From Corylus avellana (Eukaryota > Streptophyta > Magnoliopsida > Fagales > Betulaceae): DNA of 64,000 nt. Each line of letters opens with the position of its first letter. The first letter of the stretch is position 1. Shown here one piece after another: positions 10,439-21,367 of the stretch. The position numbers and the translations under genes are program-made. A model generated the notes under the pieces. It was given only the letters and a program-made list of their open reading frames with translations, was not told where the DNA came from and ran no database searches. The DNA lies in assembly GCF_901000735.1 (NCBI RefSeq), contig NC_081544.1, positions 22,187,900 to 22,251,899 of the forward strand. Direction: 5' to 3'.

Positions 10439-10768
10439 TAAAAGAGTTCTTAAAGAACGTGATTTTGCGGAATGATTTATGCTGCTTTCTCATTAAGATT
10501 AAATAGAACAAAAAATACAAATATAATCCATCACCAACTTTGATAACATAAGTTGATGTGAATTCAAAAACTAATAACATAATCCTAACATAAGACTTAA
10601 TACTAATCTGAAATTAATAACAAGAGAACAAGAGAAGTATAATGCAAATAGATGACTTAAAGATAAGGAAAGAGATGTAGTAAAACTAGAAGACTAGAGA
10701 TGTAGTAAGACTAGAAGACTTCAGCAGTAACAGAAACTTCAGGGACTTCTTCAGCAATATGTTTAACA
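10439..10768 (-). repeat. Copia 5' LTR (330 bp)
   Basis: On the minus strand it starts TGTTAAACATATTGC and ends ACTCTTTTA directly before the tRNA primer site. It has the same length as 40476-40805 and differs from it at four positions by direct comparison. It contains a 25-bp tandem duplication around GATGTAGTAAAACTAGAAGA. Confidence 0.93.
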
Positions 10769-11012
10769 CTTTGCAATCTGACTTTGTGGATTTGAATGAT
10801 AGAGGCGTTTACTCTGTTCCTAATGTTAAAGGTGGCGAGTCAACCTCCCTCAATTCTTATTTTGGCTGGAAATCTGCTTCCGGTTCAGCTTCGGTTGATC
10901 ATAGGTTCATGCATGCGATATTAATCTCAAAAAAGGACAAATCAATTATATGCTGAGATAAATGAAGCTAGACATATATATCTCGTTGCCTTCATCACTT
11001 AACAATGTGAAG

Positions 11013-11054
<42 letters not shown>

Positions 11055-11396
11055 TACAGGTTTAGCAATTACATGGATAAATGCTCAGGGGGTGAAAGCT
11101 ATCTCTCTGTGGACAAGTATGGCAAGGTGAGCCTTCGGTTGTTGAGCTCATTGGAAAGCTTAACCGAGGCAGACTGGAAATCCATTAATGCACCGCAGAA
11201 GTTCAACCACCGCGAGTTTCGATTCTGGCAGTCTAGTAGTACAGGAAATTGCCTTACTGTTTTTGGAGGGGATGCTAGAAAAATAAGCGTGGGTGTAGCT
11301 GAGTGCAAGTTTGATGGCTCCAACCCTTACCAGCTCTTTGCATTCTGCTTCCACTATCAAAAAGCATTTTGTTGCAGTGGACTTCATAACGAGTAA
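10769..11396 (+). pseudogene. Secreted Cys-containing protein gene, 3' half cut by copia insertion (block B)
   Basis: The sequence resumes inside exon 1 directly at the LTR border (CTTTGCAATCTGACTTTGTGG, 21 bases, as in the intact sequence of the other copies) and runs to 10904. An intron with (TA)n(CA)n follows. Exon 2 is 11060-11396, with YMDKCSGGESYL, DWKSINAPQKFNHREF and TGNCLTVFGGD, and stops TAA. Exon 2 has no stop or frameshift. The missing 5' half, with the same CTTTG border, is at 40274-40475, so the gene was interrupted after the codons for IAGAL. No promoter adjoins this half except the LTR, which points the other way. Confidence 0.85.
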
Positions 11397-11492
11397 TTTC
11401 TTGAGCAATTCCAATTATGCCGAGGCCATTTATATTATAATGCATTTGAAGGTATAAACTTATAATGATAGAAGAAAGAGATTATCTCATTC

Positions 11493-12371
11493 TGTTAGTT
11501 CTTGTGTTGGCTTAATTCAGTTTCAAAATGCAGATGCTACTATTTACGGGCTCAAACACTGATATAGAATGCTCAAAATCTAATCTTCACCGTTCATAAT
11601 GTAGATTCATGTGTTATGAATGTCCCTGCAAAATTTCAGCTCAATCGGACCATAAACGCTCATCGATCGGAGCTGTTGATCAAGACTGGACAGCATTTCC
11701 AAAATGCTGTTTCACCCATGTCCGGACATGCCTTCCCCGGGTCCAGACCTCATTTCCAGAAACTCAAATTTTGCTCCGGACAGCCCATTAACCTGTTCGG
11801 ACACCCCGTAAGTTTTAGGCCAAAAAACGTGATTTTAAGTGGGTTAGGTCTAGGGTTTTGTCGGAGGTATATATACATCATTATAGAAGAGAGAAGTACG
11901 AATTTGAGCCCCCAGAGAGTTCGTCGGAGGCTGTGCTAAGAGAGATCATATGTGGTGAGCGTTAATTGAATCTCTTGGAGTTTTAGTTATTCCTTTGATA
12001 AATCTACGGTTGAGAAGTCTATCGGAATAATCCGGTAAAGGAGAATCACGTTGAAGAAGATTGTGAGCAAGGAGACGAGTTGTAGGCTAGTCGATCTTAC
12101 AGAGCCAAGGTCTTGCAAAGGGTTGTAAGTGTTCCTAGTGTCTGTAATCTCTGGATAATCTTTTGATAGTGATTTATTCGGTTTGGCTGCCCCAGAGAGG
12201 TTTTACTTTTAGATCGGTTTCTAAAAGGTTTCATCTTCGTAACTAAAATATCTCTGTCTGCCTCTTTATTGCTTTATATATTTTGGGTGATTGAATTGTT
12301 TATTGCTACATATTATTAATTCCGCATAAATTGTGATAAATAAGTTTTTGGAGTCAGCATAGCGTTTTTCA
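11493..12371 (+). mobile_element. Solo LTR (copia, SIRE-like family), 879 bp
   Basis: Starts TGTTAGTTCTTGTGTTGGC and ends AGCGTTTTTCA. It is flanked by CATTC at 11488-11492 and 12372-12376, a perfect 5-bp target duplication. Block A has the unoccupied site (near 5690). The 5' end resembles the LTR of the large element at 20345-37305 (TGTTAGTTTATGTTTGGC). It also carries TCCGGACA and GGTCCAGACC motifs, and a TATATATA stretch near 11870 that could be its promoter. No internal domain is present, so LTR-LTR recombination has probably removed the body. Confidence 0.85.
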
Positions 12372-12376
12372 CATTC

Positions 12377-12834
12377 CAATAACTAAATCGATGTGTGTTA
12401 CTCTAAATGATAGTTCATGCTTGGCTCTATAAATTTAATCCTACAGCTCAACTCCACTCGCACAATCTGCTCTATCTCGAAGTGCAAATCGTGACTTATA
12501 TACAAGGCTTATATAATCCTTGGGAAAATTGAGGTTTAACGTTCAAGTAGGTTCATAAACGGACCACCTCATGAGGTGGTCGCGTTTGACTCAGAGTACG
12601 TCACATTCGAACGACAACTAGGAATTCTCTCCGATGAAGACGTAACTTGTTTGTGTTTAAAGGTAGGAGAGAATTAATATAATACAATGAATCTCATTAC
12701 AATTAACAATATGTAAAAATTTCAATTTTACACTTGCGATAATTCCAAAAAAAAAAAAACTTATGAACCAAAAACTGACATATTGGAGGAACGGAACAAG
12801 CGACTCGTGAGTATTTGGGAAAGAGCAGTTTTAA
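12377..12834. other. 3' flank of peroxidase copy B
   Basis: Non-coding. It is the inverted counterpart of block A 5227-5690, with the CCTCATGAGGTGG palindrome and TATATAAGCC stretch conserved. Confidence 0.6.
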
Positions 12835-14054
12835 CTAGTTAACAGCACTACAAATCCTTCTTATCTGCCCAGCTGAACCAGTGAGAAGATCAATTTCACT
12901 CATTTTAATCATGGCGGATGCAAAATCAGACTTGAAAGTGGCAGGGCTTCTACTATATTTGGAAACAACGCTGTCTGTCGACCCTCCACTAAAGAGGATT
13001 TGATCTGAGGCAAGGAGACCCTTCTTTTGAATTAAATTCTTGAAGTAGTTATTGTCAAAAGAATTTGGAGTCACCAAGTCAAGTGCTGCCAAGTTTTGAT
13101 CGCCGCCCGTAGCTGGACAACGGCGCTGGCGAGTGCTAGCAAATCCAGCATCAATATCACTCCCATCGTTGTATATCCGGTCTTTAAATGTGATGCATCG
13201 AGCTTGCCCTAAAGTGTGGGCACCTGCATTCATTTGGACATTAATTTTGTTAGAATATTGTTTAAATTTATTATAGTAATCAATATTATTTGATATCAAA
13301 GCTGAAGTCATGAGTTCAAATTAAAATATTCTACTTGTTGATGGGCTAACCTGATAAAGCAACCATATCCTCTGCAGTAAGGCCTTTGCGAGCAAAGTTA
13401 GAAAGAAGTGTCTGAAGGTCATCAGTGGCACGTGGAAGTTCTGTCTGAGCTAGAGCTAAGCTTGCGGTTGTGGAATCTCTTCTTCCGAGCTTCACAGACC
13501 AAGATGGGCCACCCACAGCAACAGATGCATCACGTGCAGCCACCGCAAGAATATCTGCGCAGGAAACAACTCCAGGGCATGTCTTCTCAACCTCAGCTTT
13601 GGCACTGTCTATCACTTCAAAACCTCTTACAGAATTATTATTCTGCGATGCGTTTATTTCGCTTGTGATAGAGGGTGCATCCTTGAGTAGAATTGATGCA
13701 TCACATCCCTGAACATTAAATGCATGGCATATATATTAAATAATTTGGTCCGCAAATTTATATATATATATATATACACATAAAAATATATTATACCTGA
13801 ACAAAACAATCATGGAAATGGAGACGAACAAGAGACGCCGCCATCCGACGTTCGCGTGAAACTGCTGTTCGGATAACACTCCGAATGGTGCTGACTGCAT
13901 TCGGACACGTGTGGTCGTAAAACTGGGAAGAAAGATGCGCATTGCAGGTTGAGGTAGAGCTGCTGAGAAACAGCAAGATAAGCAACAAAACAGCTGCATT
14001 CTTGTTTGAATTTCTCATCCAACTCATCACCTTGTTAACCATTGCAGCCGCCAT
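12835..14054 (-). CDS. Class III peroxidase, intact (block B)
   Basis: Three exons on the minus strand: 14054-13797, 13708-13351 and 13223-12835. Phases are consistent and the total is 1005 bp (334 residues plus stop). The N-terminus is a long hydrophobic signal peptide ending near STCNA, and the mature chain begins at about [13 protein letters not shown]. The catalytic Arg and distal His are in [16 protein letters not shown], and the proximal haem His is in ALSGAHTLGQ. All eight Cys expected for the family are present (HTCP, HDCF, GCDA, KTCP, VSCA, ARCI, RRCP, RRIC). The enzyme would be secreted to the cell wall or apoplast and oxidise phenolics with H2O2. Similarity by recall is to lignin-forming anionic peroxidases. 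Unlike copies A and C it has Ser in [10 protein letters not shown] and Arg in TELPRATDD. The ATG at 14054 was chosen because it follows the TATA box by a normal leader distance. Confidence 0.93.
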
Positions 14055-14144
14055 TAATTGATGGATCGATCTTAGTTTGTTTGTTTCAGGCAAAAGAAGA
14101 TGAGAAAGAAGATGATAATGGAGAAAGCTGAACGGTATCCCATC

Positions 14145-14152
14145 AATTTATA
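14145..14152 (-). promoter_or_regulatory. TATA box of peroxidase copy B
   Basis: On the minus strand TATAAATT, about 98 bases upstream of the ATG at 14054 and positionally conserved with copies A and C. Upstream, ACGCGTT and a GTGACCCAGACAAAG stretch are shared by all promoters of this family in the window. Confidence 0.6.
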
Positions 14153-14159
14153 GTTGCAC

Positions 14160-15207
14160 TACTTTGTCTGGGTCACCTCTCTATTAATTCATGAACGCGT
14201 TGCCTCCCACTCGCACGCTCCACTATGACAATTTCTTCTTCGATATACTTTGAACATTCTTTCCTTTTACGTACGTACAATATATAATAATAAAATATGA
14301 ATTCAAGTCAAAGATAAAATTATTTACTTATATATATATAATTCTCGATCATGCGTACATCGGTACATGTTTGAAATCCTCTTGGCATTAAATGGATACA
14401 ATTGGGCATTTCTCATTATTAAAATGGTACGTAGTCAAACTTTGTTGTCTTCTATAATTTAATTATATGGGTGAATGATATTGACGGCGCCCCACCAAAG
14501 TGTTCTCTTCTTTTCCTAAAATGCTTATGCTTTGTTTTTTAAGTTACGTGTTAGAAATTTTAATGTTATTCTTGAAGTATATATATTATTTTAATGTTAA
14601 TATACTAGAGTATTAGTTATATGTCCGTGTCACATATTAATTAGATCTAGCACATGCATGGAAAAAGTAACAAGCATGTTGAAATAATATACAATTGTTT
14701 TGTTTTTTTAATTATTTTTAAATTATTGAATTCATTTGTCTCCATATGTTTTCTGTAATTATTATTATTATTATTTGACATGATGTAATAATGAATTCTA
14801 AATCAACAACCCTAACCTTGAAATTGTCGTAGGCTAATTAATATTGGCCAAACAGTAGAAAGACTTAAGTGTCTGTGTGTGCGTGTATATATGGAGGTGC
14901 TTGCTCATCTGGACTATTTCAATTTCAAGGGATAATTAATTAGTACACGTACGACTCATTCAAGGGATAATGACTAACTTTCATTAACAAAATAATTCCT
15001 TTTTTTTTTGAAAAAAAAAATAATTTAAATAAAAAAAAAAAAAGAGAGAGAAGAAGCTATAGCTATGTATATAGTAACCATCTCAACCTGTCAAAATTCC
15101 ATTTATACCCCTTGCACCACAAAGAATATCATTCATTCTATTCTTCTTAAATGTATCTTTTGAAGTAAACTGAATCCACACCTCCCATATAATATGCTAT
15201 ATAATAT
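14160..15207. other. Upstream region of peroxidase copy B, no gene
   Basis: AT-rich sequence matching block C 48620-49670 inverted. It includes (TA)n and TTATTATTATTATT tracts. No gene is visible. Confidence 0.55.
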
Positions 15208-15304
15208 GGGATAACTCAATCGGTGTGGACCACGCTTTATGAAGCGAAAGTCACTATTTCGAATTCTCATCATTCTTTTGTTCAAACATGTCAAAAAGAA
15301 AAAT
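15208..15304 (+). mobile_element. Diverged tRNA-derived SINE (block B copy)
   Basis: GGGATAACTCAATCGGTGTG (box A-like), then ATTTCGAATTCTCATC (box B-like), ending ACATGTCAAAAAG. It is orthologous to 2797-2902 and 48523-48620. Confidence 0.65.
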
Positions 15305-16130
15305 TGTTGTATAAGCTTCTCTTTAATGCAATGATTATTACCATGTCTTAATGCATTTCTATTAATTCCTCCAAATGTTATAAATATTAGAAGCAAAAAA
15401 CTAACCGACATAGATAAGCATTCATAGTTTTACCTCTCTACTCTTGCATCCCTAAAGACACCACATTATCCTAGTAAGTAAGCTGGTTAAGCACGAAACA
15501 AAGCCCCATAACTAGGGGCGGACCTGTAGCTTAAAGTCTACCCATTATATAAATTTGACCCCCCACAATAATATTTGTGTCCCCTTTTAAATATAATTTT
15601 TTTTTTTTTAGTTTTGCACCTCCCTCAATAATATTTGTGTCAATTTTAATTATTATTTTTTAGTTTTGCCCACCCCAAAAAAATAATATTTGTGTCCCAG
15701 TTTAATTCTTTTTTACTTTACCTCTATATTCTAGTTCACTTCTAATTAGAAACTCAATTTGATTTAGGACTCTAATTGAATATGTGAAAGAAAAAGTTAA
15801 ATGCTTTGAGTTCTTTTTGAGTAGTTTCTAACCAACAATTAGTTTTTTGAGCAGTTATTTTATTGTCATTTTAGTTTACAATATTTGTTTCAACATCATT
15901 TATGATTGCAACATTGTTTGACTCGACTCCTAGCATTCTCCTTGTTGTTATTTTGGGGCTTTCAGAGATTGTTAGGAAAAAGAGTTCATGCTCAAAGGTT
16001 GTTGTTGTTATTGTTGTTTTTATTTTTATTTTTTTATCTTTTATTTTTTGAAAAATAGTCAACTTCTCATTTGTGCCAGTTAGTTATATTATTGTATATT
16101 TGTGATGCCATGAAATTAGATGTAAGAGTT
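15305..16130. repeat. Non-coding unit sequence (block B)
   Basis: AT-rich with no gene. It is the inverted counterpart of 1949-2766 and 47680-48520, including TTGTGTCCCC repeats and ACTAGGGGCGGACCTG near 15511. Confidence 0.5.
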
Positions 16131-16292
16131 CTATGCTTTTATTTTATATAAACACATTTTACACACACAAACACATATATTGCAGGTTGAGGTAGAGCTG
16201 CTGAGAAACAGAAAGATAAGCAGCAAAACAGCAGCATTCTTGTTTGAATTTCTCATCCAACTCATCATCTTGTTAACCATTGCTGCCGCCAT
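16131..16292 (-). pseudogene. Truncated class III peroxidase exon 1 (block B)
   Basis: The minus-strand ATG at 16292 opens a 53-codon frame with the peroxidase signal peptide ([13 protein letters not shown]). It leaves the homology right after the Cys-Asn codons and stops at 16131-16133. The upstream promoter is retained. It is near-identical to 47518-47676. All catalytic residues are absent. Confidence 0.8.
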
Positions 16293-17058
16293 TGATCGAT
16301 CTAATTACTTTGAGCTTCTAGTTTGTTTCAGGCAAAAGGGAGTGGAGATGGATGAGAATGAAGATAATGGAGAAAAAGCCGAATGGTATCCCATCAATTT
16401 ATACATTGACCACTTTGTCTGGGTCACTGATCTATTAATTCATTAACGCGTTGCCTGCCACTCGCACGCTCCATGAAATACGACAAGTTCTTCTTCGATA
16501 TACTTTGAACATTCTTTTCTTTTATGTACAATATATAATAATATATTCTCGATCGTAGTACGTGTTTGAACTGGCTCCTCCTGCAATTAAATGCATGCAG
16601 TTGGGCATTTCTCATTATTAAAATGGTAAGTAGTCAAACTTTGTTGTCTTCTCTTCTTTTCCTAAAAAGTTATGTTTTGGCTTTTAAGTTTTGTGTTAGA
16701 AATTTTAATGTTATTCTTGAAGTATATATATGTGATTGTTTTTATTTGATTCTCTAAGTTTTGATCAAATATCCTAATTTATTCATTTTCTGTTTTATCG
16801 TCATATGTGAAATAAAGGTGATATTACCAATTAATGTGCGTGACAAACTTTGTTTTTGGGCATATATATATGTTCTTTTAAAGTTAATATCAAATACTAG
16901 AGAAATTATGGACAAAGTTTTTTTTCAAACTGGGTTGGGAGAATTTCCTTCAACCTAGTCTATAAAAATGACATGTGTTCCTTAAATATGTGAGAAGCAC
17001 ATTTTTTTTAATAACATGAACAAAGTTAGAATAAATTTTATTAAAAACTCATATGCAT
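16293..17058. other. Upstream flank of the exon-1 fragment (block B)
   Basis: It holds the fragment's promoter and then AT-rich sequence with no gene. It matches 46760-47510 inverted almost base for base. Confidence 0.5.
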
Positions 17059-17645
17059 GAAGGGGTGTAAATGAGCCGAACTTGAGCAAGCTTATCTTGT
17101 TTAGGCTTGGACAGTTTAAATTTTACTCGAGCTCGAGCCGAGCTTAAGGATGAGCCAAAAAAACGAGGTCGAGCTCGAGGTCATAATAAGTCGAGCCATC
17201 TTTAATTTATTTATTTTTATTATAAATTTAAACTTCAAGTACTCTTAAACGGCTCAAGAAACAAGCTTGCATATGAGCATCTTGCTTAACCTGGCTAGCC
17301 AAGTATGGAGCCTGAGTCAAGATAACAAGACGTTTGGTTTCGAAGAGAGAGGATATGCATCATTTTATAATAAAAGGATGATATAATAAAAGGATGATAT
17401 TGGGAAAAAAAAAATCATCAATTTTTAATATTAAGATGAGCAACTATGTGAATAACTACTAATTCGAGCTTTATATGAGCTGCTCACGAGCCTAACCGAG
17501 TCGAACTGAGCTTGCTTCGTTTAATATTTGAGCTAGTATTTGTGTTCAGGAAATGTCTCATTTAATAATTGAGTCGAGCACAAGCCAAGCTTATACGAGC
17601 CGATCTCGAGCTCGCTCGTGAATGGCTTGCTCATTTAACACCTCT
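17059..17645. mobile_element. hAT-type MITE rich in GAGC/GCTC motifs (block B)
   Basis: The ends are inverted repeats (GGGGTGTAAATGAGC at the left; the reverse complement of the right end gives AGAGGTGTTAAATGAGC). Flanking 8-mers ATATGCAT (17051-17058) and ATGTGCAT (17646-17653) match at seven of eight bases, the length expected for hAT. It is about 587 bp and non-coding, full of CGAGCTCGAG-like palindromes. A 16-bp tandem duplication (AAAAGGATGATATAAT, near 17370-17400) is absent from the partner at 46181-46751. Confidence 0.7.
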
Positions 17646-17653
17646 ATGTGCAT

Positions 17654-18540
17654 TTCACATGCTATTAAAAAAAAGAACACATGTCACTTTTATAGACTAA
17701 GTTGAAGAAAAATTCTTCCAACCCAATTTAGAGAAAAACTTTACCCGTGTCACATATTAATTACAACACATGCATTGAAAAAGTAACAAGAAATGTTGAA
17801 ATTATATATATATATATATATTATTGTTATTTTTTAAAAAAAATTTAAATTATTAAATTCATTTGTCTCCATATGTATTCTGTAATAATTAATTTAAAAT
17901 CATCAAACCTAACTTTGAAATTGTCGTAGGTTAAATATTGGCCAAAGACTTGAATGACGGTGGAAAGACTTTAAGTGTCTGTATATATTAAAGATAATTA
18001 TATATGGAGGGGCTTGCATTACTTGCTCATCTGGACTATTTCAAGGGATATAAGTACAGGTACGACTCATTCATATCCGATTGGGATTGTCCTCGTATAT
18101 TTTATATACTTATTTATTTACTAATTAGCATTTTATATATTAAAAATAAAAAGATTAATTAATTTACTTATTCACCACAACACTATGGTTGTTAATATTT
18201 AGGGCCGTAAGTAAATCAGTCTGTTCGATAACCCGGTTAGTTTAGCTTTACCCAAACTCGAGCTCCATAATACAAACCCAAACAGGACAAACACAATCTC
18301 GAATAGGCCCGAAATATCAGTGGCAAATAGCTACTAGACAGACACTAGTTTATAATTTTAAAGGGAAGTTGCCTTAATATTAAGCTAAGATTAATCAAGT
18401 CCATTAGGCTTTGGCATTGACAACTTGTGACATCCTATAAAGTTAGTACCACATTGAGAGATGAATTGCTTACATTGAGTGGGAATATTATAACGGATTA
18501 AAGGTGTTCATGGGTGTTAACTTTCACATTTGTTCCTTGA
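17654..18540. other. Non-coding region, transposon relics
   Basis: No gene. 17700-18435 matches 45381-46140 inverted. TGTGACATCCTATAAAGTTAG at 18426-18446 and TGTGACGCCCTAAAAAATTAG at 19973-19993 are diverged copies of one repeat, possibly LTR termini. Block C begins exactly at the first of these. Confidence 0.5.
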
Positions 18541-18544
18541 TACT

Positions 18545-19812
18545 GGGCTTTATAGGTATGGATGTAATTGATTTGAACCGAGCCGAGTATTGAATGTTCA
18601 AGTTTGGTTTGTTTAATTTTTTTCAAACACATGCCGAGTTCAAGTGAGCTAGATAATCAGTTCAAGCTCTACTCATTCATTTTTTCAATGAGCTCAAGCT
18701 TATTCATGAGCTACTCAAATAATCTACTCATCCATATATAAAAGTAAATATCGTGTTAGTACAGTTTCTTGTCCAGTGTGATTGACAGGCCCTTCGAGGA
18801 TGAGGTAGGTATACGGTCTGTCTTCTGCACTCCAATCTGACTTCTTGATTCCTACAAAATAAGAGACCATACTAGGCGTGATCTCCCTCTGATATCTAAG
18901 TTAGAGTTTTGAATAATATCAGTGTAATGTAGGATAATTCAGTCTAGAGTTTATATATGTGTATGGACCTATTTATAGGCTAAGAAGTATATTCCAACTT
19001 GGGGTCGATCGATCTTCTACCTTGACTTGAATTTCGAGTCATGGAGCTTGATTTGGACTGGGAATTGCTATCATATATGGACTCAGATTTCTTTTCTCAT
19101 ATAATTGGGTCTAATATTTTTACCAAGTTTGTAGGGAATTCAATCCCGGTAAATCAGGGATTGATTCTTAATAAAACTGTGTCGCTGGAATACGTGATAC
19201 TTTTGTGATCTTTCATGTCGGAGTAGCAGGGATACTCCCGGGAGATGCTCGTATTAGGAGTACCTGACAATCCCGGGAAGTGTATGTTCCGGTGATTGCT
19301 CTTGGAATACTCGATGGCCCTTTCCATAATAAATAGATCTTGAGGGTCTTTCCTCCTGGGCCGGGGCCCTGTTGCTGGTCTAGAGGCCCACAACCAATTG
19401 GATGGGTTGAATGGGATAATTCCCAACATATCGTAACTTTTAATTTTTAATTTCGTGTAAATTCATACTTATTATTAGTTATTTAATTATTTGAGTGATT
19501 AGATAAATTAACTCGAATCTTAAACAATCGAATCTTGAGTTTATATGTTTGTCTTATAGTATGTATATACTATATACACATAAACCCACTCATGTACACA
19601 CATACACAAGTATTTATATCAAGACTCATAGTTACGATAATTCAACCTATATCTAGAATTCATTTTTATATTTTTAAATACTTAACATATTCTCATTAAC
19701 ATGTTAAAATTGATATTATTAAAATAATTAATATGAAGTTATGCGAGCTTATACAAGCCACGCTAAGCCCGAGCTTATTCATGAACAGCTCTATTTATTT
19801 ACAACCCTATAA
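18545..19812. mobile_element. Probable hAT-like element split by a solo LTR
   Basis: The left part has GAACCGAGCCGAG and GAGCTCAAGCTTATTCATGAGC. The right part, after the solo LTR, ends GAGCTTATTCATGAACAGCTC then TTACAACCCTA. The ends look like loose inverted repeats (GGATGTAATTGATTTGAACC versus AGGGTTGTAAATAAATAGAGC). I could not define a clear target duplication, so the limits are approximate. Confidence 0.4.
18754..19428 (-). mobile_element. Solo LTR, 675 bp
   Basis: On the minus strand it starts TGTTGGGAATTATCCC and ends CTGTACTAACA (TG..CA). Perfect 5-bp target duplications TATCG lie at 18749-18753 and 19429-19433. On the minus strand CCTATAAATAGG near 18970 is a good TATA box, which supports the orientation. 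No internal retrotransposon domain is present. Confidence 0.82.
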
Positions 19813-20287
19813 GTAATTTTAACGAGCTTTAATTGCAACTTGACTAATTATTTTGGAGTAAGAGCGCAAATCTTGCTAGTGCTTTACCTAAGTCATTTCA
19901 TAGGGCATTAGAGCAACCTAATAACACCAAGTGGCCCTACCAAAGACGTTAGGTATTTGAGTAGAGGAAATTGTGACGCCCTAAAAAATTAGTCCCAAAT
20001 TGAGAAGATGAGTTGCCAATTACTTTGATTGGAAAGATTATATATAAATTAAAGTGCTCATGGGTTCTCAGTCCAATATTAATTCCATACTATATATGTG
20101 AGATTGAGCTTTATCAGCAGTTGTGAGGAGCTTTGCATTTTGTTGCTCTCCCTTAGGAATATTTAGCTGGCAAGCAATATCGTATAGTGGAGGTTTAGGT
20201 CAATATCATATTAGTGAAGAGCATTAAGGCTGAACAACACCTATCCAACCTCGATTAGTGAAGCGGCTAAACAATTGAGAGAGTAAC
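19813..20287. other. Non-coding region, no gene seen
   Basis: It includes the TGTGACGCCC repeat relic near 19973. Nothing else is supportable. Confidence 0.5.
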
Positions 20288-20319
20288 ACACACACGCGCG
20301 CTCGCGCACACACACACAC

Positions 20320-20356
<37 letters not shown>
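20288..20356. repeat. Compound microsatellite (CA)n(GC)n(CA)n(TA)n
   Basis: A simple repeat directly bordering the left LTR of the large copia element. The right LTR is bordered by (TG)n at 37305-37330, so the element seems to have inserted into a CA/TG microsatellite and its target duplication cannot be resolved. Confidence 0.85.
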
Positions 20357-20358
<2 letters not shown>

Positions 20359-21354
20359 CTCAAAAAGACACCTATTCAAATGTCTAGGTGTTTTACAAAT
20401 ATTAAGCGGAATAAGATCTAACCTAACAATTAATATTCAACCAAATACAGATATGTAATGAAATTCAAGAACACAGATATTTGGTTACGAAGAGGAAACC
20501 ATTTAGAGAACTCTCTAAATGTAAAACTTTTCCGGGGCAGTCAAACCCAAGAAATCAATCTACTATAAGAAGAATAAGGAATACAAGAAGAATTACAAAA
20601 CCTTTGCAATTGACTCTTCCTTGCACACGACAAGCGACCCACTTGACTTCTACCGCAGTAGCCATTTCCAGAACATCTGGCACAATTCTTCTATAAGATT
20701 TCCTTTCACCGGAACTCCGATTGGCTTCACGTATTTAATCTTTACTCTCATAAACTAGAACAATATCTCTCTCTAAGCTCTCTGTTTTAGCTCTCAAAAT
20801 ACGTACCTATGTTAGGCAAAATAGATTGTTTAAATAGAACATAAAACATAAATTTAGCAGCCATGTCCGGACAGGGATAAGTGGGTGTCCGGACACGGCT
20901 AGGGTTACATATGCGTAACCACGTGGTGTCCGGACAGCCAAGTCATGTGTCCGGACAGGCCATGCAAAATGGGATTGCTGGAAATTGGGTCCGGACCCAG
21001 CTTCTGGCGGTCCAGACATGCCCCTCAAAAGCAACTTGCTAGAAATTGGGTCAAGACCCATCTTCTGGTGGTCCGGACATGCCGTTTAAAAATAACTTGC
21101 TGGATATAGTGTCCGGACTCGGCTTCTGACGGTTCGGACAGACCCTTCACATTTGACTTGCTAGATATTGTGTCCAGACCCGGCTTCTGAAGGTTCGGAC
21201 AGGCCCTGCAAAGTGTGTTTGTTGGATATTGGGTTCAGACCTGGCTTCTGGCGGTCCGGACAGGGCCTTCTAAAATCCGGCTTTCTGGAAATGCTGAGGT
21301 GCTCATTTTCAACAAATTACATGCAAACCGAATGTGCCAAAACATAAACTAACA
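20345..21354 (-). repeat. 3' LTR of the SIRE-like element
   Basis: Minus strand start TGTTAGTTTATGTTTTGGC at 21354. The other end fades into a (TA)n tract, so 20345 is approximate. It carries about six diverged 61-bp tandem units (20930-21295), each with a GGTCCGGACA-type motif and a CTTCTGGCGG stretch. Confidence 0.82.
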
Positions 21355-21367
21355 AAATCCCCCTTTG
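21355..21367 (-). promoter_or_regulatory. Polypurine tract of the SIRE-like element
   Basis: Minus strand CAAAGGGGGATTT immediately before the LTR start TGTTAG. This is the plus-strand priming site for reverse transcription. A second AAAAAGGGGGAGTTG lies just upstream, near 21422. Confidence 0.7.

Larger units (their letters stand above)
8374..10768 (-). mobile_element. Ty1/copia element, 5' part (copy 1)
   Basis: Minus-strand order: 5' LTR 10768-10439, primer-binding site 10438-10427 (TGGTATCAAAGC, matching initiator tRNA-Met), leader, gag, protease, and the first part of integrase, cut by the gap. Plus-strand CTTTG at 10769-10773 is one half of a 5-bp target duplication. The other half, CTTTG at 40471-40475, borders the 3' LTR of the second copy. 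The stretch 8374-10430 is about 99% alike to 43240-45280, but it has its own SNPs, a one-base deletion and an 18-bp insertion near 9570, so it is not an exact assembly duplicate. Confidence 0.9.

Noticed and set aside
16180..16446. Plus-strand 88-codon frame
   Set aside because: Antisense of the peroxidase exon-1 fragment and its promoter; the same shadow occurs at 1633-1899 and 47364-47630.
19154..19429. 91-codon minus-strand frame
   Set aside because: It lies within the solo LTR and starts at the LTR's own 5' end; no similarity to known proteins recognised.
20862..21295. CRISPR-like spacing of TCCGGACA repeats
   Set aside because: The units are diverged tandem repeats of about 61 bp in an LTR of a plant retrotransposon; there are no unique spacers and no cas genes.
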